Counted from the stretch's first letter, positions 26,576 through 36,976 are shown. The stretch: 64,000 nucleotides of DNA from Trinickia diaoshuihuensis (GCF_003390925.1 NZ_QUBS01000083.1:1-64000), one strand, 5' to 3'. Program-made: numbers and translations. The notes: a model not told the origin generated them from the sequence alone.

Positions 26576-28828
26576 TCACTCGGCGCGCAGCACGATCGTC
26601 GCGAGCGGCGGCAGCGTCAATACGACCGATTGCGGTTTGCCGTGGCTCGGCACCTCCTCGGTCACGACGCCGCCGTTGTTGCCCACGTTCGAGCCGCCGT
26701 ACACCGCCGCGTCGGTGTTGAGCACTTCGCTCCACCAGCCTGGGCGCTGCATGCCGATACGGTAGCCATGGCGCGGCACCGGCGTGAAATTGCAGATCAC
26801 CGCCACTTCGCGCCCGGCGCCGTCGCAACGCCGATAGGCGAATACGCTGTTGGCGCTGTCGTCGCCGACGAGCCACTCGAAACCGCCGGGCTCGGCATCG
26901 AGCGCATGCAGGGCGGGCTCGCTCGCATAGAGGCGGTTCAGGTCGCGTACGAGCGTTTGCACGCCGTGGTGCATCGGCTCGTCGAGCAGATGCCAGTGCG
27001 GGGACGCATCGTGATTGAATTCGGCGTACTGCGCGAGTTCTCCGCCCATGAACAGGAGCTTCTTGCCCGGGTGCGACCACATGAACCCGAAGTACGCCCT
27101 TAAATTCGCGAATTGCTGCCAGCGGTCGCCGGGCATTTTGCCGAGCAGGGAGCCCTTGCCGTGTACGACCTCGTCGTGCGAGAGCGGCAGGACGAAGCGC
27201 TCCGAATACGCATAGACCATCCCGAACGTCATGTTGTGATGGTGATAGCGCCGATAGACGGGGTCCTCGTGCATGTAATGCAGCGTGTCATGCATCCAGC
27301 CCATGTTCCACTTGAAATCGAAGCCTAGACCGCCGTCCTCCGGACGCGCCGTGACGCCGGGCCATGCGGTCGATTCCTCGGCGATCGTGATGGCGCCCGG
27401 TACGCCCGGTGCGTATCGGACTTCGTGGTTGACCCGCTTCAAGAACGCGATTGCCTCGAGATTTTCGCGCCCGCCGTAGATGTTCGGTACCCACTGGCCT
27501 TCGGCGCGCGAGTAATCGCGATAGAGCATCGAGGCTACGGCGTCGACCCGCAGCCCATCCACGTGATAGCGCATCAGCCAAGCGAGCGCGGATGCGACCA
27601 GGAACGCGCTGACCTCGTTGCGGCCGAGGTTGTAAATCATCGTGTTCCAGTCTTGGTGATAGCCCTCGCGCGGATCCGCATGTTCGTAAAGGGGCGTGCC
27701 GTCGAATTGAATGAGCCCGTGCGCGTCGTTCGGAAAATGCGCGCTGACCCAGTCCAAAATCACGCCGAGCCCCGCTTCGTGCGCGCGATTGACGAAATGC
27801 GCGAAGCCTTCGGGCGGGCCGAAACGCGCCGACGGCGCGAACGGCGACAGCGGTTGATAGCCCCACGATCCGCCGAACGGGTGCTCGGCGATGGGTAGAA
27901 ATTCGACATGCGTAAAGCCCATCCCGAGGGCGTAGGGAATGAGGCGGTCGGCAAGTTCGTACCAATCGAGGCCGCGGCGGCCGTCTTCCTCGACGCGCAA
28001 CCAAGACTCGGCATGAACCTCGTAGATGGAGATCGGCGCACGCGCGTTTTGCAGCGAGGCCCGGTTGGCGATCCAAGCGCCGTCCGTCCAAGCGAACTGC
28101 TCGATTTCGCGCCAATCGGCTACCACCGATGCCGTCGCCGGGGTCCGCTCCGTTTGCAGTGCGCACGGATCGGCTTTCAGCGGCAGCGTATGTCCTTCGC
28201 GCGCGACGATTTCGTACTTGTACCGCGCGCCGGCGGCGAGCCGCGGTATGAACAGCTCCCAAACGCCCGCGACATGGCGCAAGCGCATCGGATGACGGCG
28301 GCCGTCCCACGAGTTGAAGTCGCCGACGACCGATACGCGCTTCGCGTTCGGCGCCCACACCGCGAAGCGCACGCCCGGCACGCCTTCGAACGTACAGGGT
28401 CGCGAGCCTAGGCAATCGAGCACGGCATAGGGATCGGCGCGTGCCAAGCGCGAGAGCGCCTCCTCGGACAGCACCGGCCCGAACGAGTAGGTGTCCTCGA
28501 TTTCTTGCTCGACGCCATGCCAATCGATGCGCAGGCGATAAGGCTCGTCGCGTGTCACGAGCCCGCCGAAGAGCCCGCGTGCGTCGATCGGCGAAAGCTT
28601 GCCGAGGCACTCGCCGTTCGCGCGCGAGTGCACCGCGACGCTAGATGCGCCCGGCAACATCGCGCGCACGGCGTGTCCCGAGGCGGTCCGATGCGGACCG
28701 AGCTGCGAGAAAGGATCGGGATGCCGGCCGTCGACGAGTGCTTCTATATCGACGGGGTGCATGCCCACCGCGGGATCTCGGTCTGCGATCTCGCTCACGC
28801 GTGAAGGTTGATCGTTCATGGAACCCAT
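26576..28828 (-). CDS. glgB: 1,4-alpha-glucan branching enzyme
   Basis: 750 residues counted from ATG 28828; ATG 28819 is nearly as good. Two N-terminal beta domains (the second being CBM48, [20 protein letters not shown]) are followed by the GH13 barrel with Asp429 ([12 protein letters not shown]), Glu484 ([10 protein letters not shown]) and Asp552 ([16 protein letters not shown]). It introduces alpha-1,6 branches into the glucan made by GlgE. Ten bp separate it from the treS fusion gene. Confidence 0.97.
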   Translation of the reverse strand: MGSMNDQPSRVSEIADRDPAVGMHPVDIEALVDGRHPDPFSQLGPHRTASGHAVRAMLPGASSVAVHSRANGECLGKLSPIDARGLFGGLVTRDEPYRLRIDWHGVEQEIEDTYSFGPVLSEEALSRLARADPYAVLDCLGSRPCTFEGVPGVRFAVWAPNAKRVSVVGDFNSWDGRRHPMRLRHVAGVWELFIPRLAAGARYKYEIVAREGHTLPLKADPCALQTERTPATASVVADWREIEQFAWTDGAWIANRASLQNARAPISIYEVHAESWLRVEEDGRRGLDWYELADRLIPYALGMGFTHVEFLPIAEHPFGGSWGYQPLSPFAPSARFGPPEGFAHFVNRAHEAGLGVILDWVSAHFPNDAHGLIQFDGTPLYEHADPREGYHQDWNTMIYNLGRNEVSAFLVASALAWLMRYHVDGLRVDAVASMLYRDYSRAEGQWVPNIYGGRENLEAIAFLKRVNHEVRYAPGVPGAITIAEESTAWPGVTARPEDGGLGFDFKWNMGWMHDTLHYMHEDPVYRRYHHHNMTFGMVYAYSERFVLPLSHDEVVHGKGSLLGKMPGDRWQQFANLRAYFGFMWSHPGKKLLFMGGELAQYAEFNHDASPHWHLLDEPMHHGVQTLVRDLNRLYASEPALHALDAEPGGFEWLVGDDSANSVFAYRRCDGAGREVAVICNFTPVPRHGYRIGMQRPGWWSEVLNTDAAVYGGSNVGNNGGVVTEEVPSHGKPQSVVLTLPPLATIVLRAE

Positions 28829-28838
28829 CTAAGCAATC

Positions 28839-31800
28839 TCACGTTTGCGCGGGCGCGGATGCTGCGCCGCGCGAGTCGGTTTCACCGAGCAGCCGCGATG
28901 CGAGCGCGGCGAGGCCCCGCAACGGCAGCCCGAGCCAGGTAGGACGGTTCGCGGCTTCGTAGCGAACCTCGTAGGCCGCCTTCTCGATCAGGAAGAGGTC
29001 GAGCAAAATACCCTCGGCCTCCGGCGAGACGAGCGGATGGACCGCATGCGAAACAGCTTCGCGATAGCCGTCCAGGAAGCTTTGCTGCCCTTCCTCGCGG
29101 AAGCGGTCGAACAGCGCGCGCTTGCGGTCGGCCGTCGGCGCGGGCGCATTTTCCGATGCGGGCTGAGCCGCCGCGCTGGCGTAGGAGAGCGAGCGCAGCA
29201 TGCCCGCCACGTCCACGAGCGGACTGCGTTTCATGCGCCGTTCGTCCAACGGGCGGGCCGGTTCGCCTTCGAAGTCGATCAGATAGACGTCGCTTTGGGC
29301 GATCAAGACTTGGCCGAGGTGGAAGTCGCCGTGCACGCGAATACGCAGCGCGTCGAGCTGATGCGGCACGTGCTTCTCGAGCGCGGCAACGAGCGCGGCG
29401 CGCCGATCGACGAGCGTTTTGGCGAGCGTGCGCGTCTCGTCGTCGATCGCGGTCTCGGATTTCGCCACTTCGGTCGCAAGCACGTCGAGCGCTTGTTCGA
29501 GCATGGTGCGAGCGCCTTCCACCCACCCGCGCACATCGGCGCGCGTGGCTTTTTCGGGGGCGAACGCGGGATCGTCGCACGGCGCGGCCAGGGCCGCGTG
29601 CAATTGCCCGAGGCGCCGGCCGATCGTCCCCGCAAGGGCCCGGTAGCCTTGGAATTTTTCGGCGTCCGGTTCGTCCGTTTCGGGGGCGAGCGCCAACTCG
29701 TCGATGACGCGGCGCAGGTAGTCGAGCGCCCAATTCCAGGCATCGCCCTGATTGTCGATAAAGCCTTGCAGCAGGGCGAGCGTGTGCGGGGTGCCTTGCG
29801 GATCGACGCGCACGACCTCGCCGAAGAGCGGCGCCGTATTCGCATAGCCGATCTCGGTCAGGTGCCGGCTCATTTCCGCTTCGGGATGAATGCCGCCGAT
29901 CAAGCGGCGCACGAGCTTGAGCACGGCGCGCTCGCCGACGATCAGCGAGCTGTTGCTTTGCTCGGCCGAGATCCAACGGATTTCGGGCGTGTCGCCGAGG
30001 TCGTCGAGTTCGCTGAAGCGCTCGGTCGGCACGAACCGGATCTCGCTCTTTTGCACCGTGGGAATGACGGCCTGCTCGCGCAGCTTGTGCAACACGGCAT
30101 GCGCGAACAGCGGCAGCGAGAAGGCGTCGGTCAAATGGCCGATGTTGCGGCCGCGGCGCACGCGCGCCAGCGCTAATTGCATGAAGAGCGGCACCGTCGT
30201 GTCGGTCCCCCACGTGATCGCGAGCGGCAAGACGTAGCGTTCCGTGTGACGGCCGACATCGGCTTCGATCTCGGTGAAGGCGAAGCCCGCGTCGGGAATG
30301 GTCGTCAGTGCGGCCAGGCGGACCGAATGGAGCTTTTGATCTTTCGATGCGAACCAGCGGCGGCGCGTGAGGTACGACGGCAGGACCTCCGATTCGAGCA
30401 GCCGCACGTTCTCGGGCGTGGGGCCCGTTTGACCCGCGCGTAGAACGATCGTGACGAACTCCGGCAATTGTTCCGAGCCCGGCTGCGCCCAACTGGGCCG
30501 GTCCTCGCGATTGCACAGCAGGAACCACAGGAACCCGTACGGAGGAAACGTCAGCAGGTAGGTCAATTGGCCGATCGCGGGGAAAACCGAGTCCGCGGTC
30601 ATTTCCACCGGGACGCGCCCGGCGAACTCGGAGAGATCGAGCTCGACGGCCTGCGGCGCACGCGACAAGTTCGCGACGCAAAGGATCGGCGCCTCGCCTT
30701 CCATCTCGCGCAGATAGGCCAGAATCTTTCGATTCGAAGGACGCAGGAAGCGGATCGTGCCGCGGCCGAACGCGCGTTTGGAGCGGCGCGTCGCCAGCAT
30801 GCGGCGGGTCCAGTTGAGCAGCGAATGCGGGTCGCGCGTTTGCGCCTCGACGTTGATGGCGTCGAAGCCATACAGCGTGCCCATGACGGGCGGCAGCACG
30901 AGTTGCTCGGGATCGGCGCGCGAAAAGCCGCCGTTGCGGTCGGACGACCATTGCATCGGCGTGCGCACGCCGTCGCGATCGCCGAGGTGGATGTTATCGC
31001 CCATGCCGAGTTCGTCGCCGTAATAGATGACGGGGGTACCCGGCATCGATAGCAGCAGCGAATTGATCAGTTCGATGCGGCGCCGGTCGCGTTCCATCAG
31101 CGGCGCGAGCCGGCGGCGAATGCCCAGATTGAGCCGTGCGCGCCGGTCGCTCGCATAGGTGTTCCAGAGATAGTCGCGCTCGGAATCGGTCACCATCTCG
31201 AGCGTGAGCTCATCGTGGTTGCGCAGGAAGATCGCCCATTGACACGAGGGCGGAAGCTCCGGCGTTTGCCGCATGATGTCGGTGATCGGGAAGCGGTCCT
31301 CGCTCGCGATCGCCATATAGATGCGCGGCATGAGCGGGAAGTGGAAGGCCATGTGGCATTCGTCTTCCTGACCGAAGTACTCTTGCACGTCTTCGGGCCA
31401 TTGGTTTGCTTCGGCCAGCAGCATCCGGTTCGGATACTCCGCGTCGATCGTGGCGCGGATGCGCTTCAGAATCGCGTGCGTTTCGGGCAGATTCTCGTTG
31501 CTCGTGCCTTCGCGTTCGACGAGGTAGGGCACGGCATCGAGCCGTAATCCGTCGATTCCCATGTCGAGCCAGAAGCGCATGACCTGCAGCACCTCGCGCA
31601 GCACCGACGGATTGTCGAAATTCAGATCGGGCTGGTGCGAATAGAAGCGGTGCCAATAGTAGGCGCCGGCCACGGGATCGTGCGTCCAGTTCGACGGCTC
31701 GGTATCGATGAAGATGATGCGCGTGCCTTCGTACTTCTTGTCGGTGTCGGACCAGACGTAGTAGTTGCGATGATTGGAACCTGGTTTCGCGCGGCGGGCG

Positions 31801-32237
31801 CGCTGGAACCACGGGTGCTGGTCCGACGTGTGGTTGATGACGAGTTCGGTGACGACGCGCATTCCGCGCGCATGCGCGCCTTGGATGAAACGGCGCAGAT
31901 CTGCGAGCGTGCCGTAGTCGGGGTGCACGTTGCGGTAATCGGCGATGTCGTAGCCGTCGTCGCGCCGCGGCGACGGATAGAACGGCAGCAGCCAGATCGT
32001 ATTGACGCCGAGTTCCGCGATGTAATCGAGCTTCGCGATGAGGCCCGGAAAGTCGCCGACGCCATCGTTGTTGGCATCGAAAAACGACTTCACGTGTACC
32101 TGGTAGATGATCGCGTCTTTGTACCAGAGGGGGTCGTCCGACAGATGCGAATTGGCGGTGCGCCGAGCTGAGCTCGCACGCTGCTTCGATTCCGACTGCG
32201 TCAAGGCCGTGTCCAAGGGTTGGTCCTCACGCTTCAT
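28839..32237 (-). CDS. treS: trehalose synthase / maltokinase fusion
   Basis: 1132 residues from ATG 32237, which overlaps the glgE end by 11 bp; ATG 32267 would overlap by 41. The N-terminal ~570 residues are TreS (GH13): Asp234 in GLRLDAVPYL, Glu276 in LLAEANQWP, Asp342 in FLRNHDELTLEM. The C-terminal ~470 residues are a maltokinase of aminoglycoside-phosphotransferase fold with HGDFHLGQ (from residue 969) and IDFEGEP. Trehalose is isomerised to maltose and phosphorylated by ATP in one polypeptide, giving maltose-1-phosphate, the GlgE donor. The fusion is known in several bacteria, while mycobacteria use separate proteins. Confidence 0.96.
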   Translation of the reverse strand: MKREDQPLDTALTQSESKQRASSARRTANSHLSDDPLWYKDAIIYQVHVKSFFDANNDGVGDFPGLIAKLDYIAELGVNTIWLLPFYPSPRRDDGYDIADYRNVHPDYGTLADLRRFIQGAHARGMRVVTELVINHTSDQHPWFQRARRAKPGSNHRNYYVWSDTDKKYEGTRIIFIDTEPSNWTHDPVAGAYYWHRFYSHQPDLNFDNPSVLREVLQVMRFWLDMGIDGLRLDAVPYLVEREGTSNENLPETHAILKRIRATIDAEYPNRMLLAEANQWPEDVQEYFGQEDECHMAFHFPLMPRIYMAIASEDRFPITDIMRQTPELPPSCQWAIFLRNHDELTLEMVTDSERDYLWNTYASDRRARLNLGIRRRLAPLMERDRRRIELINSLLLSMPGTPVIYYGDELGMGDNIHLGDRDGVRTPMQWSSDRNGGFSRADPEQLVLPPVMGTLYGFDAINVEAQTRDPHSLLNWTRRMLATRRSKRAFGRGTIRFLRPSNRKILAYLREMEGEAPILCVANLSRAPQAVELDLSEFAGRVPVEMTADSVFPAIGQLTYLLTFPPYGFLWFLLCNREDRPSWAQPGSEQLPEFVTIVLRAGQTGPTPENVRLLESEVLPSYLTRRRWFASKDQKLHSVRLAALTTIPDAGFAFTEIEADVGRHTERYVLPLAITWGTDTTVPLFMQLALARVRRGRNIGHLTDAFSLPLFAHAVLHKLREQAVIPTVQKSEIRFVPTERFSELDDLGDTPEIRWISAEQSNSSLIVGERAVLKLVRRLIGGIHPEAEMSRHLTEIGYANTAPLFGEVVRVDPQGTPHTLALLQGFIDNQGDAWNWALDYLRRVIDELALAPETDEPDAEKFQGYRALAGTIGRRLGQLHAALAAPCDDPAFAPEKATRADVRGWVEGARTMLEQALDVLATEVAKSETAIDDETRTLAKTLVDRRAALVAALEKHVPHQLDALRIRVHGDFHLGQVLIAQSDVYLIDFEGEPARPLDERRMKRSPLVDVAGMLRSLSYASAAAQPASENAPAPTADRKRALFDRFREEGQQSFLDGYREAVSHAVHPLVSPEAEGILLDLFLIEKAAYEVRYEAANRPTWLGLPLRGLAALASRLLGETDSRGAASAPAQT

Positions 32238-35200
32238 GGCTGTTCTCCGAGCCGCCGTGTTGATCATGGCCGGGGCGGCTTTGCTCGCCGGGCCGGTGCG
32301 GTGATGTCTGGGCGCGTTCGTCGTGCGGCAAACCCGCGGCGGGCGCGACTCGCCAAATGGCGAAGGGGCGTGTATCCGGTTCGATCCTCACGTGCTGGCG
32401 CCGTCCTCGCCATTCGAGGCGCTGCCCGGTGACCAGATCGGTCACGGCCAGCGCGTCCCATTCCTGCATACGCCAATGTTCGAATAGATGTCCGGGCAGT
32501 TCGAGATCGGCCTCTTGCGGCGTGAACGGATCGAGACTGATGGCGACCAGCACGACGTTTTCTCTCGCACGCGTGGCCTTCTCGAAGAACAGGATTCGAT
32601 CGTTGTGCGCGGTGAGGAACGTGAGGCCGAGATGCGAGTGCAAGGCCGGGTTTGCGCGGCGAATGCGGTTGAGCAAGGTGACGATTCCGACGATATTGCC
32701 GGGCCGATTCCAGTCCCATGCGCGCAGTTGATACTTTTCCGAATCGAGGTACTCCTCGCTGCCGGGCAGCGCGGCGGATTCGCACAGCTCGAAACCGCTA
32801 TAGACGCCCCATAGTCCCGACAGCGTCGCGGCCAGCGCGGCGCGGATCATGAATCCCGGCCGGCCTTGCGATTGCAAATGGCGCGGATTGATGTCGGGCG
32901 TATTGACGAAGAAGTTCGGCCGGAAGAACTCGCGAACGTTCGTTTGCGTGAGTTCGGTCAGGTACTCGGTGAAGTCTCGTTTCGATTCGCGCCAGGTGAA
33001 ATACGTGTACGACTGCGAAAAGCCGATCTTCGCGAGGCGGTACATGAGCCGCGGGCGCGTGAACGCCTCGGAAAGAAAAATGACGTTGGGGTCGCGCGAG
33101 CGGATATCGGCGATCATCCACTCCCAAAACGGCAACGGCTTCGTGTGCGGATTATCGACGCGAAAGATTCGCACGCCGGCATCGATCCAAAAACTGATGA
33201 TGTCGCGCAGCGCGATCCAGAGCGCGGGCTTCGCGTCGTGCGCATAGAACTCGGGATTGACGATGTCCTGATACTTCTTCGGCGGATTCTCGGCATAACG
33301 CAGCGTGCCGTCCGGGCGCCAGGCGAACCAGGTCGCGTGTTCGGTCAGCCACGGGTGATCGGGCGCGCATTGGATCGCGAAATCGAGTGCGATTTCGAGC
33401 CCATGCGCGTGCGCGGCCGCCAGCATGCGCTTGAAGTCCTCGAGGGTGCCGAGCTCGGGATGCACGGCCGTATGCCCGCCTTCGTCACTGCCGATCGCAT
33501 AGGGACTGCCGACGTCGCCCGGCTGCGCATTGAGCGTGTTGTTGCGCCCCTTGCGATTGATCTTGCCGATCGGGTGGATCGGCGGAAAGTAGAGCACGTC
33601 GAAGCCCATGTCCCGAATGCGCGGCAGTTGGGCGATGACATCGTCGAACGTGCCGTGACGGGAGCCGTCGCCGCTCATCGAGCGCGGGAAGATTTCATAC
33701 CAGCTCGCGAAACGGGCCGCGGCGCGCTCGGCGTCGATGCGATAGGTCGTCGTGTCCCGCGAGAGGAACGGACGATGGCGCGCCTTTGCGACCACGGCCG
33801 CCGTTTGCGGCGATAGGATGGCTTCGATCCTCGCGGCGTGGCTCGCGTGCGAGAAGCGCTTGGCGATGTCCTTCAATTCGGCGATGGCCGAGCGCTGGGC
33901 CGCGTATTCGCGATGATCCTGATGAATCTGCTGCTGCGCGCCGGTTTGGTCGGCCGTTTCGGCTTCGGCGAGGACGCGGGCTAGCAGGTGCCGGGCCTCT
34001 TCGAGTTCGAGTTCCACCGATTGATTCGCGTCGAGCTTCTTGCGGATGTGGTCGACGAGCGAGGCGAAGTCATCGCGCCAGGCAATGACGGTGAACTCGT
34101 AGCGACCCACGCGCGTCAGCGTGATCGAGGCGCGCCACAGATCGAGGCCGGCCGGCTGGGCCGGTTGCATCGGTGCTTCGCGCCATGCCGTCTCGTCCGT
34201 CGCGCGCCAGATCACCGCGGCCGCGATCTTGTCGTGGCCTTCCGCGAAAATCGCCGCCTCGATGTCGATCTCTTCGCCGACGATGCGTTTGGCAACGAAT
34301 CGTCCGCCATCGACGCTAGGTGTCACGCTTTCGATCGCGATGCGCGGTGCGGCAATCGCTTCGGTGGCCGATGCCACCGAGGCGCGCTTGGTCGTTTGCC
34401 GTGCGGCGACCTTCGGGCAGGGCCGCGCGCGGTAGAGAAGCGTCTCGCCGGGCGCGAGCGTGAACGGCGCCAACGGCTCCGCTTCTTCCTTGCAGGGGCT
34501 CGCCAGCGGTTTGAAGGCCATGAAGCTGCCCGGCACGCCGTCGAGAAAACGAGCGGGTGCGACGAACGCCGGCCGCGTTAGATCGGGATTGGCGATCAGC
34601 AGGACGGCTTCGCGCGCATCGCGCAGGTCGCCGCACTCGCCGCGCAATACGGCGGCAACGTTGGCGCCGGCGGCCGACAGTTGGCGCAGTTCGCCGACAC
34701 TCGACAGCAAGGGTGTCTGCTGGCGCAACCTATTGGCTTGTTTGATGTTCTCGCTCAGGTCCAAGCGCGCCGCGGCGCATGCTTGGCGATATCGCTCGGC
34801 GCTGCCTGCCGTGGCCCGGTACGAGAGCGGCTCGGCAATGCCGTATTCGAAGCCCATCGGGACGAGCCAGCCGGTGCCGAGCGAAGCGCTCGTGGCGATC
34901 GCGCGGCGATAGGCGCGTTCGATCACCGCCGCATCGGCGGCGTGGGCGAATTCGCTGACGAGCCGGGCCCCGTACGGCGCTTCGGGAAAGGCGATCGGTG
35001 CACCTACGCGCACGAGCGCGGCATGTTCGTCCGCGAGCCAATCTTCGCGATAGTCCCACCAGCGCACCGAGGAGAAGACGCTATCGAAGCGTGCGCGGGC
35101 AAGTTCGGTGAGGTCGCCGCGCGAGAGTCCCGGCGTGGAAGCGAGCATGCGCACCGTATCGCGCCGCGCGCGCACAGCCGCGCGCAACTCGAGCCATATG

Positions 35201-35736
35201 TCGATGGGCACGCGGTGCGGCGAATCGAAGCGAAAGCCGTCCACGCCCGCGTCGGTCAGCGCGACGAGCCGCTTGCTCCACCAGGCGCCCAATTGGGCGG
35301 CCGCGTGCGGATCAGCGAAGTTGGCGTAAGCGGCGTTGTCTTCCTGCGCCGCGTGGCGCGGATCGAGCCGTACGTGCGCGCTCTCGTACGGATGAAACCA
35401 CGCCGGATGGGCTTGCAGCAGTTGGCCGTCGGCCGCGACGCGATCGAGTACGAGATCGATCAACAGCGAGAGACCCGCGGCGTGCGCATGTTCGGCCAGT
35501 CGATGCAGACCGTCGTCGGCCTCGCCCGAGGTCCCAAATATCGAATGTAGCCGAGCATGGTCGGCGACGAGTTGCGAGTGTCCCGCTCGCCCCGTGGCGA
35601 ACGGCGAGCCGATCAATACATGATCGAAACCTAGCGCTGCCGCTCGCTCGAAGTGGGCGGGCCAAGCCTCGAGCGGCCCGATGAGCGAGGGATGAAGAAA
35701 ATAGATACGCGGCGCATACGCGAGACGGTGTTCCAT
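32227..35736 (-). CDS. glgE: maltose-1-phosphate maltosyltransferase with extra N-terminal GH13-like domain
   Basis: 1169 residues from ATG 35736; the frame is open to 36024 but the upstream part is Arg/Ser-rich and unlikely to be translated. The C-terminal part (from about residue 465) is canonical GlgE: Asp861 in FRVDNPHTKP, Glu890 in IFLSEAFTRP, Asp948 in VNTPDINPRH. The first ~450 residues form a second GlgE/GH13-like barrel: Asp171 in FRFDSPHRVP aligns with Asp861, but the acid position reads MLASTPGLSR and the third motif is lost, so it should be inactive. GlgE extends alpha-1,4-glucan with maltosyl units. First gene of the operon. Confidence 0.95.
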   Translation of the reverse strand: MEHRLAYAPRIYFLHPSLIGPLEAWPAHFERAAALGFDHVLIGSPFATGRAGHSQLVADHARLHSIFGTSGEADDGLHRLAEHAHAAGLSLLIDLVLDRVAADGQLLQAHPAWFHPYESAHVRLDPRHAAQEDNAAYANFADPHAAAQLGAWWSKRLVALTDAGVDGFRFDSPHRVPIDIWLELRAAVRARRDTVRMLASTPGLSRGDLTELARARFDSVFSSVRWWDYREDWLADEHAALVRVGAPIAFPEAPYGARLVSEFAHAADAAVIERAYRRAIATSASLGTGWLVPMGFEYGIAEPLSYRATAGSAERYRQACAAARLDLSENIKQANRLRQQTPLLSSVGELRQLSAAGANVAAVLRGECGDLRDAREAVLLIANPDLTRPAFVAPARFLDGVPGSFMAFKPLASPCKEEAEPLAPFTLAPGETLLYRARPCPKVAARQTTKRASVASATEAIAAPRIAIESVTPSVDGGRFVAKRIVGEEIDIEAAIFAEGHDKIAAAVIWRATDETAWREAPMQPAQPAGLDLWRASITLTRVGRYEFTVIAWRDDFASLVDHIRKKLDANQSVELELEEARHLLARVLAEAETADQTGAQQQIHQDHREYAAQRSAIAELKDIAKRFSHASHAARIEAILSPQTAAVVAKARHRPFLSRDTTTYRIDAERAAARFASWYEIFPRSMSGDGSRHGTFDDVIAQLPRIRDMGFDVLYFPPIHPIGKINRKGRNNTLNAQPGDVGSPYAIGSDEGGHTAVHPELGTLEDFKRMLAAAHAHGLEIALDFAIQCAPDHPWLTEHATWFAWRPDGTLRYAENPPKKYQDIVNPEFYAHDAKPALWIALRDIISFWIDAGVRIFRVDNPHTKPLPFWEWMIADIRSRDPNVIFLSEAFTRPRLMYRLAKIGFSQSYTYFTWRESKRDFTEYLTELTQTNVREFFRPNFFVNTPDINPRHLQSQGRPGFMIRAALAATLSGLWGVYSGFELCESAALPGSEEYLDSEKYQLRAWDWNRPGNIVGIVTLLNRIRRANPALHSHLGLTFLTAHNDRILFFEKATRARENVVLVAISLDPFTPQEADLELPGHLFEHWRMQEWDALAVTDLVTGQRLEWRGRRQHVRIEPDTRPFAIWRVAPAAGLPHDERAQTSPHRPGEQSRPGHDQHGGSENSHEA

Positions 35737-35767
35737 CGGTCCGTTCCAGTTCGTCGGCGATGTGGAT

Positions 35768-35782
35768 GCACGTCGGACGTGC
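35768..35782. promoter_or_regulatory. perfect inverted repeat upstream of glgE
   Basis: GCACGTC-G-GACGTGC is a perfect 7-1-7 dyad 32-46 bp before the glgE start codon. The position suits an operator controlling the whole glycogen/trehalose operon. The binding protein is unknown, and no regulator gene lies next to the operon. Confidence 0.45.
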
Positions 35783-36251
35783 GATCGCATCGCTTGTGTC
35801 AGGCGGCGCTCGATGACCCGCGCGCCGGCGCGGGCTTCGCACCCGGATGGGCGGTAGGCATGAGCGCGCGCGAAAGCGGGAAGCACGATGCATGCCGCCG
35901 AGTCCGAAGCGGTGTCCGCGTTCGACGAACGGGAGGCGTCGATGGGGGTAAGTATGCGCGCACCGCATGAGCCCGGCATGGGGTGTTGCGTTCGCGTCGT
36001 GCGAGCGGCCGCCGGGCCGGTCATCGACTAGTCTGGGTAGCGCATTCGTCAGTTCAGCGCGGTGTAAATGTGACAGATGCAGGCGCGTTTTTACAGCGGC
36101 GAGCCGGCGTCGATCCCAAAACGTGCCGCGCGCGTCTGCCAATTCGTGCCTAGGCAGACAAGAGATAAGAGATAAAAGACAGCGGACGCCCCATTTCCGG
36201 ACAAGATCGTTTCCAGACCCCATGTGGTACCTATCCACTTGCGTATGCCGA

Positions 36252-36280
36252 TTGTCTAAATGCTGGGACGCGGCTATAGT
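36252..36280 (+). promoter_or_regulatory. sigma70-type promoter of the dehydrogenase operon
   Basis: TTGTCT (36252-36257) and TATAGT (36275-36280) with a 17-bp spacer, giving a leader of about 130 nt before the ATG at 36416. Confidence 0.55.
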
Positions 36281-36415
36281 CGCAGCCAATGGGTGACACC
36301 TGAGGGTTACTACGGATAAGAAAGACCGCTACGGCTAGGGCGGCAACAGACCGGAATCGGGGGCAAGATCGTCGGCCAATGCCGGCGGCGCGATGAACAC
36401 GATGCTGGAGCCCAC

Positions 36416-36976
36416 ATGACAGAAGCTCGAACCGGCCGGCCGCGCGAGGCGCAGCCGGCTGCCGCTCGCAGGGACTTTCTGCTGAGCGCCGGCGCCTCCG
36501 CGGTAGCGCTCGCCCTCGCGGGGACCGTCGGGCTACCGCTCACGATGTCGCGCGCGTTTGCCTTCGCGCCCCCGGCCGGCGGCGGTCTCGACGCGTTCAC
36601 GGCACTGACGAAGCAATTGACGGGGCGCACGACGCTCGACGCCACGCTCGCCTCGCGCATCTATAACGCGCTGTCGAAGTCCGATAGCGCATTCGTCGCC
36701 AATGTCGCCGCGCTGAACACTTGGCTCAAAACGCACGCCGGCGTGCCGAGCGATCAAATCGTGCCTGTGCTGCAAAGCCAAGATCCGGTCCTGGCCAAAG
36801 CCGTCGTCAATATTGTGCGAGCCTGGTATCTCGGGCTCGTCGGCCAGATGCCGACCGTTCAAGTGGTCGCTTACGAACACGCGCTGATGTTCGACCCGGT
36901 GAGCGACGTACTCACGATCCCTTCGTATTGCCGGGACGTGCCGTTTTATTGGACGCAGAAACCGGCCGGCGTGTGA
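36416..36976 (+). CDS. small (gamma) subunit of FAD-dependent sugar/polyol dehydrogenase
   Basis: 186 residues. An N-terminal twin-arginine-type signal (RRDFLLSAGASAVALALAGT) is followed by a helical region typical of sorbitol/glucose/fructose dehydrogenase small subunits (FTALTKQLTGRTTLDATLAS; IVRAWYLGLVG). In characterised complexes this subunit carries the signal that brings the folded flavoprotein across the membrane (hitch-hiker export) and assists its maturation. The flavoprotein genes that follow have no signal of their own, which fits. Confidence 0.88.
   Translation: MTEARTGRPREAQPAAARRDFLLSAGASAVALALAGTVGLPLTMSRAFAFAPPAGGGLDAFTALTKQLTGRTTLDATLASRIYNALSKSDSAFVANVAALNTWLKTHAGVPSDQIVPVLQSQDPVLAKAVVNIVRAWYLGLVGQMPTVQVVAYEHALMFDPVSDVLTIPSYCRDVPFYWTQKPAGV

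Larger units (their letters stand above)
35737..36415. other. divergent intergenic region between the glgE and dehydrogenase operons
   Basis: About 680 bp without a credible gene. It holds a 15-bp dyad and a GC-rich hairpin (CCCGCGC-GCCG-GCGCGGG, 35817-35834) close to glgE, a short purine-rich repeat (AGATAAG-AGATAAA near 36160) and a good plus-strand promoter at 36252-36280. No convincing minus-strand promoter for glgE was recognised. Confidence 0.6.

Noticed and set aside
35737-36024. N-terminal extension of glgE by 96 residues
   Set aside because: Composition is Arg/Ser/Ala-rich and unlike the protein; it would cover the dyad and hairpin that look regulatory.
36155-36180. Purine-rich AGATAAG/AGATAAA repeat upstream of the dehydrogenase promoter
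   Set aside because: Short and imperfect; could be chance in an A-rich stretch.
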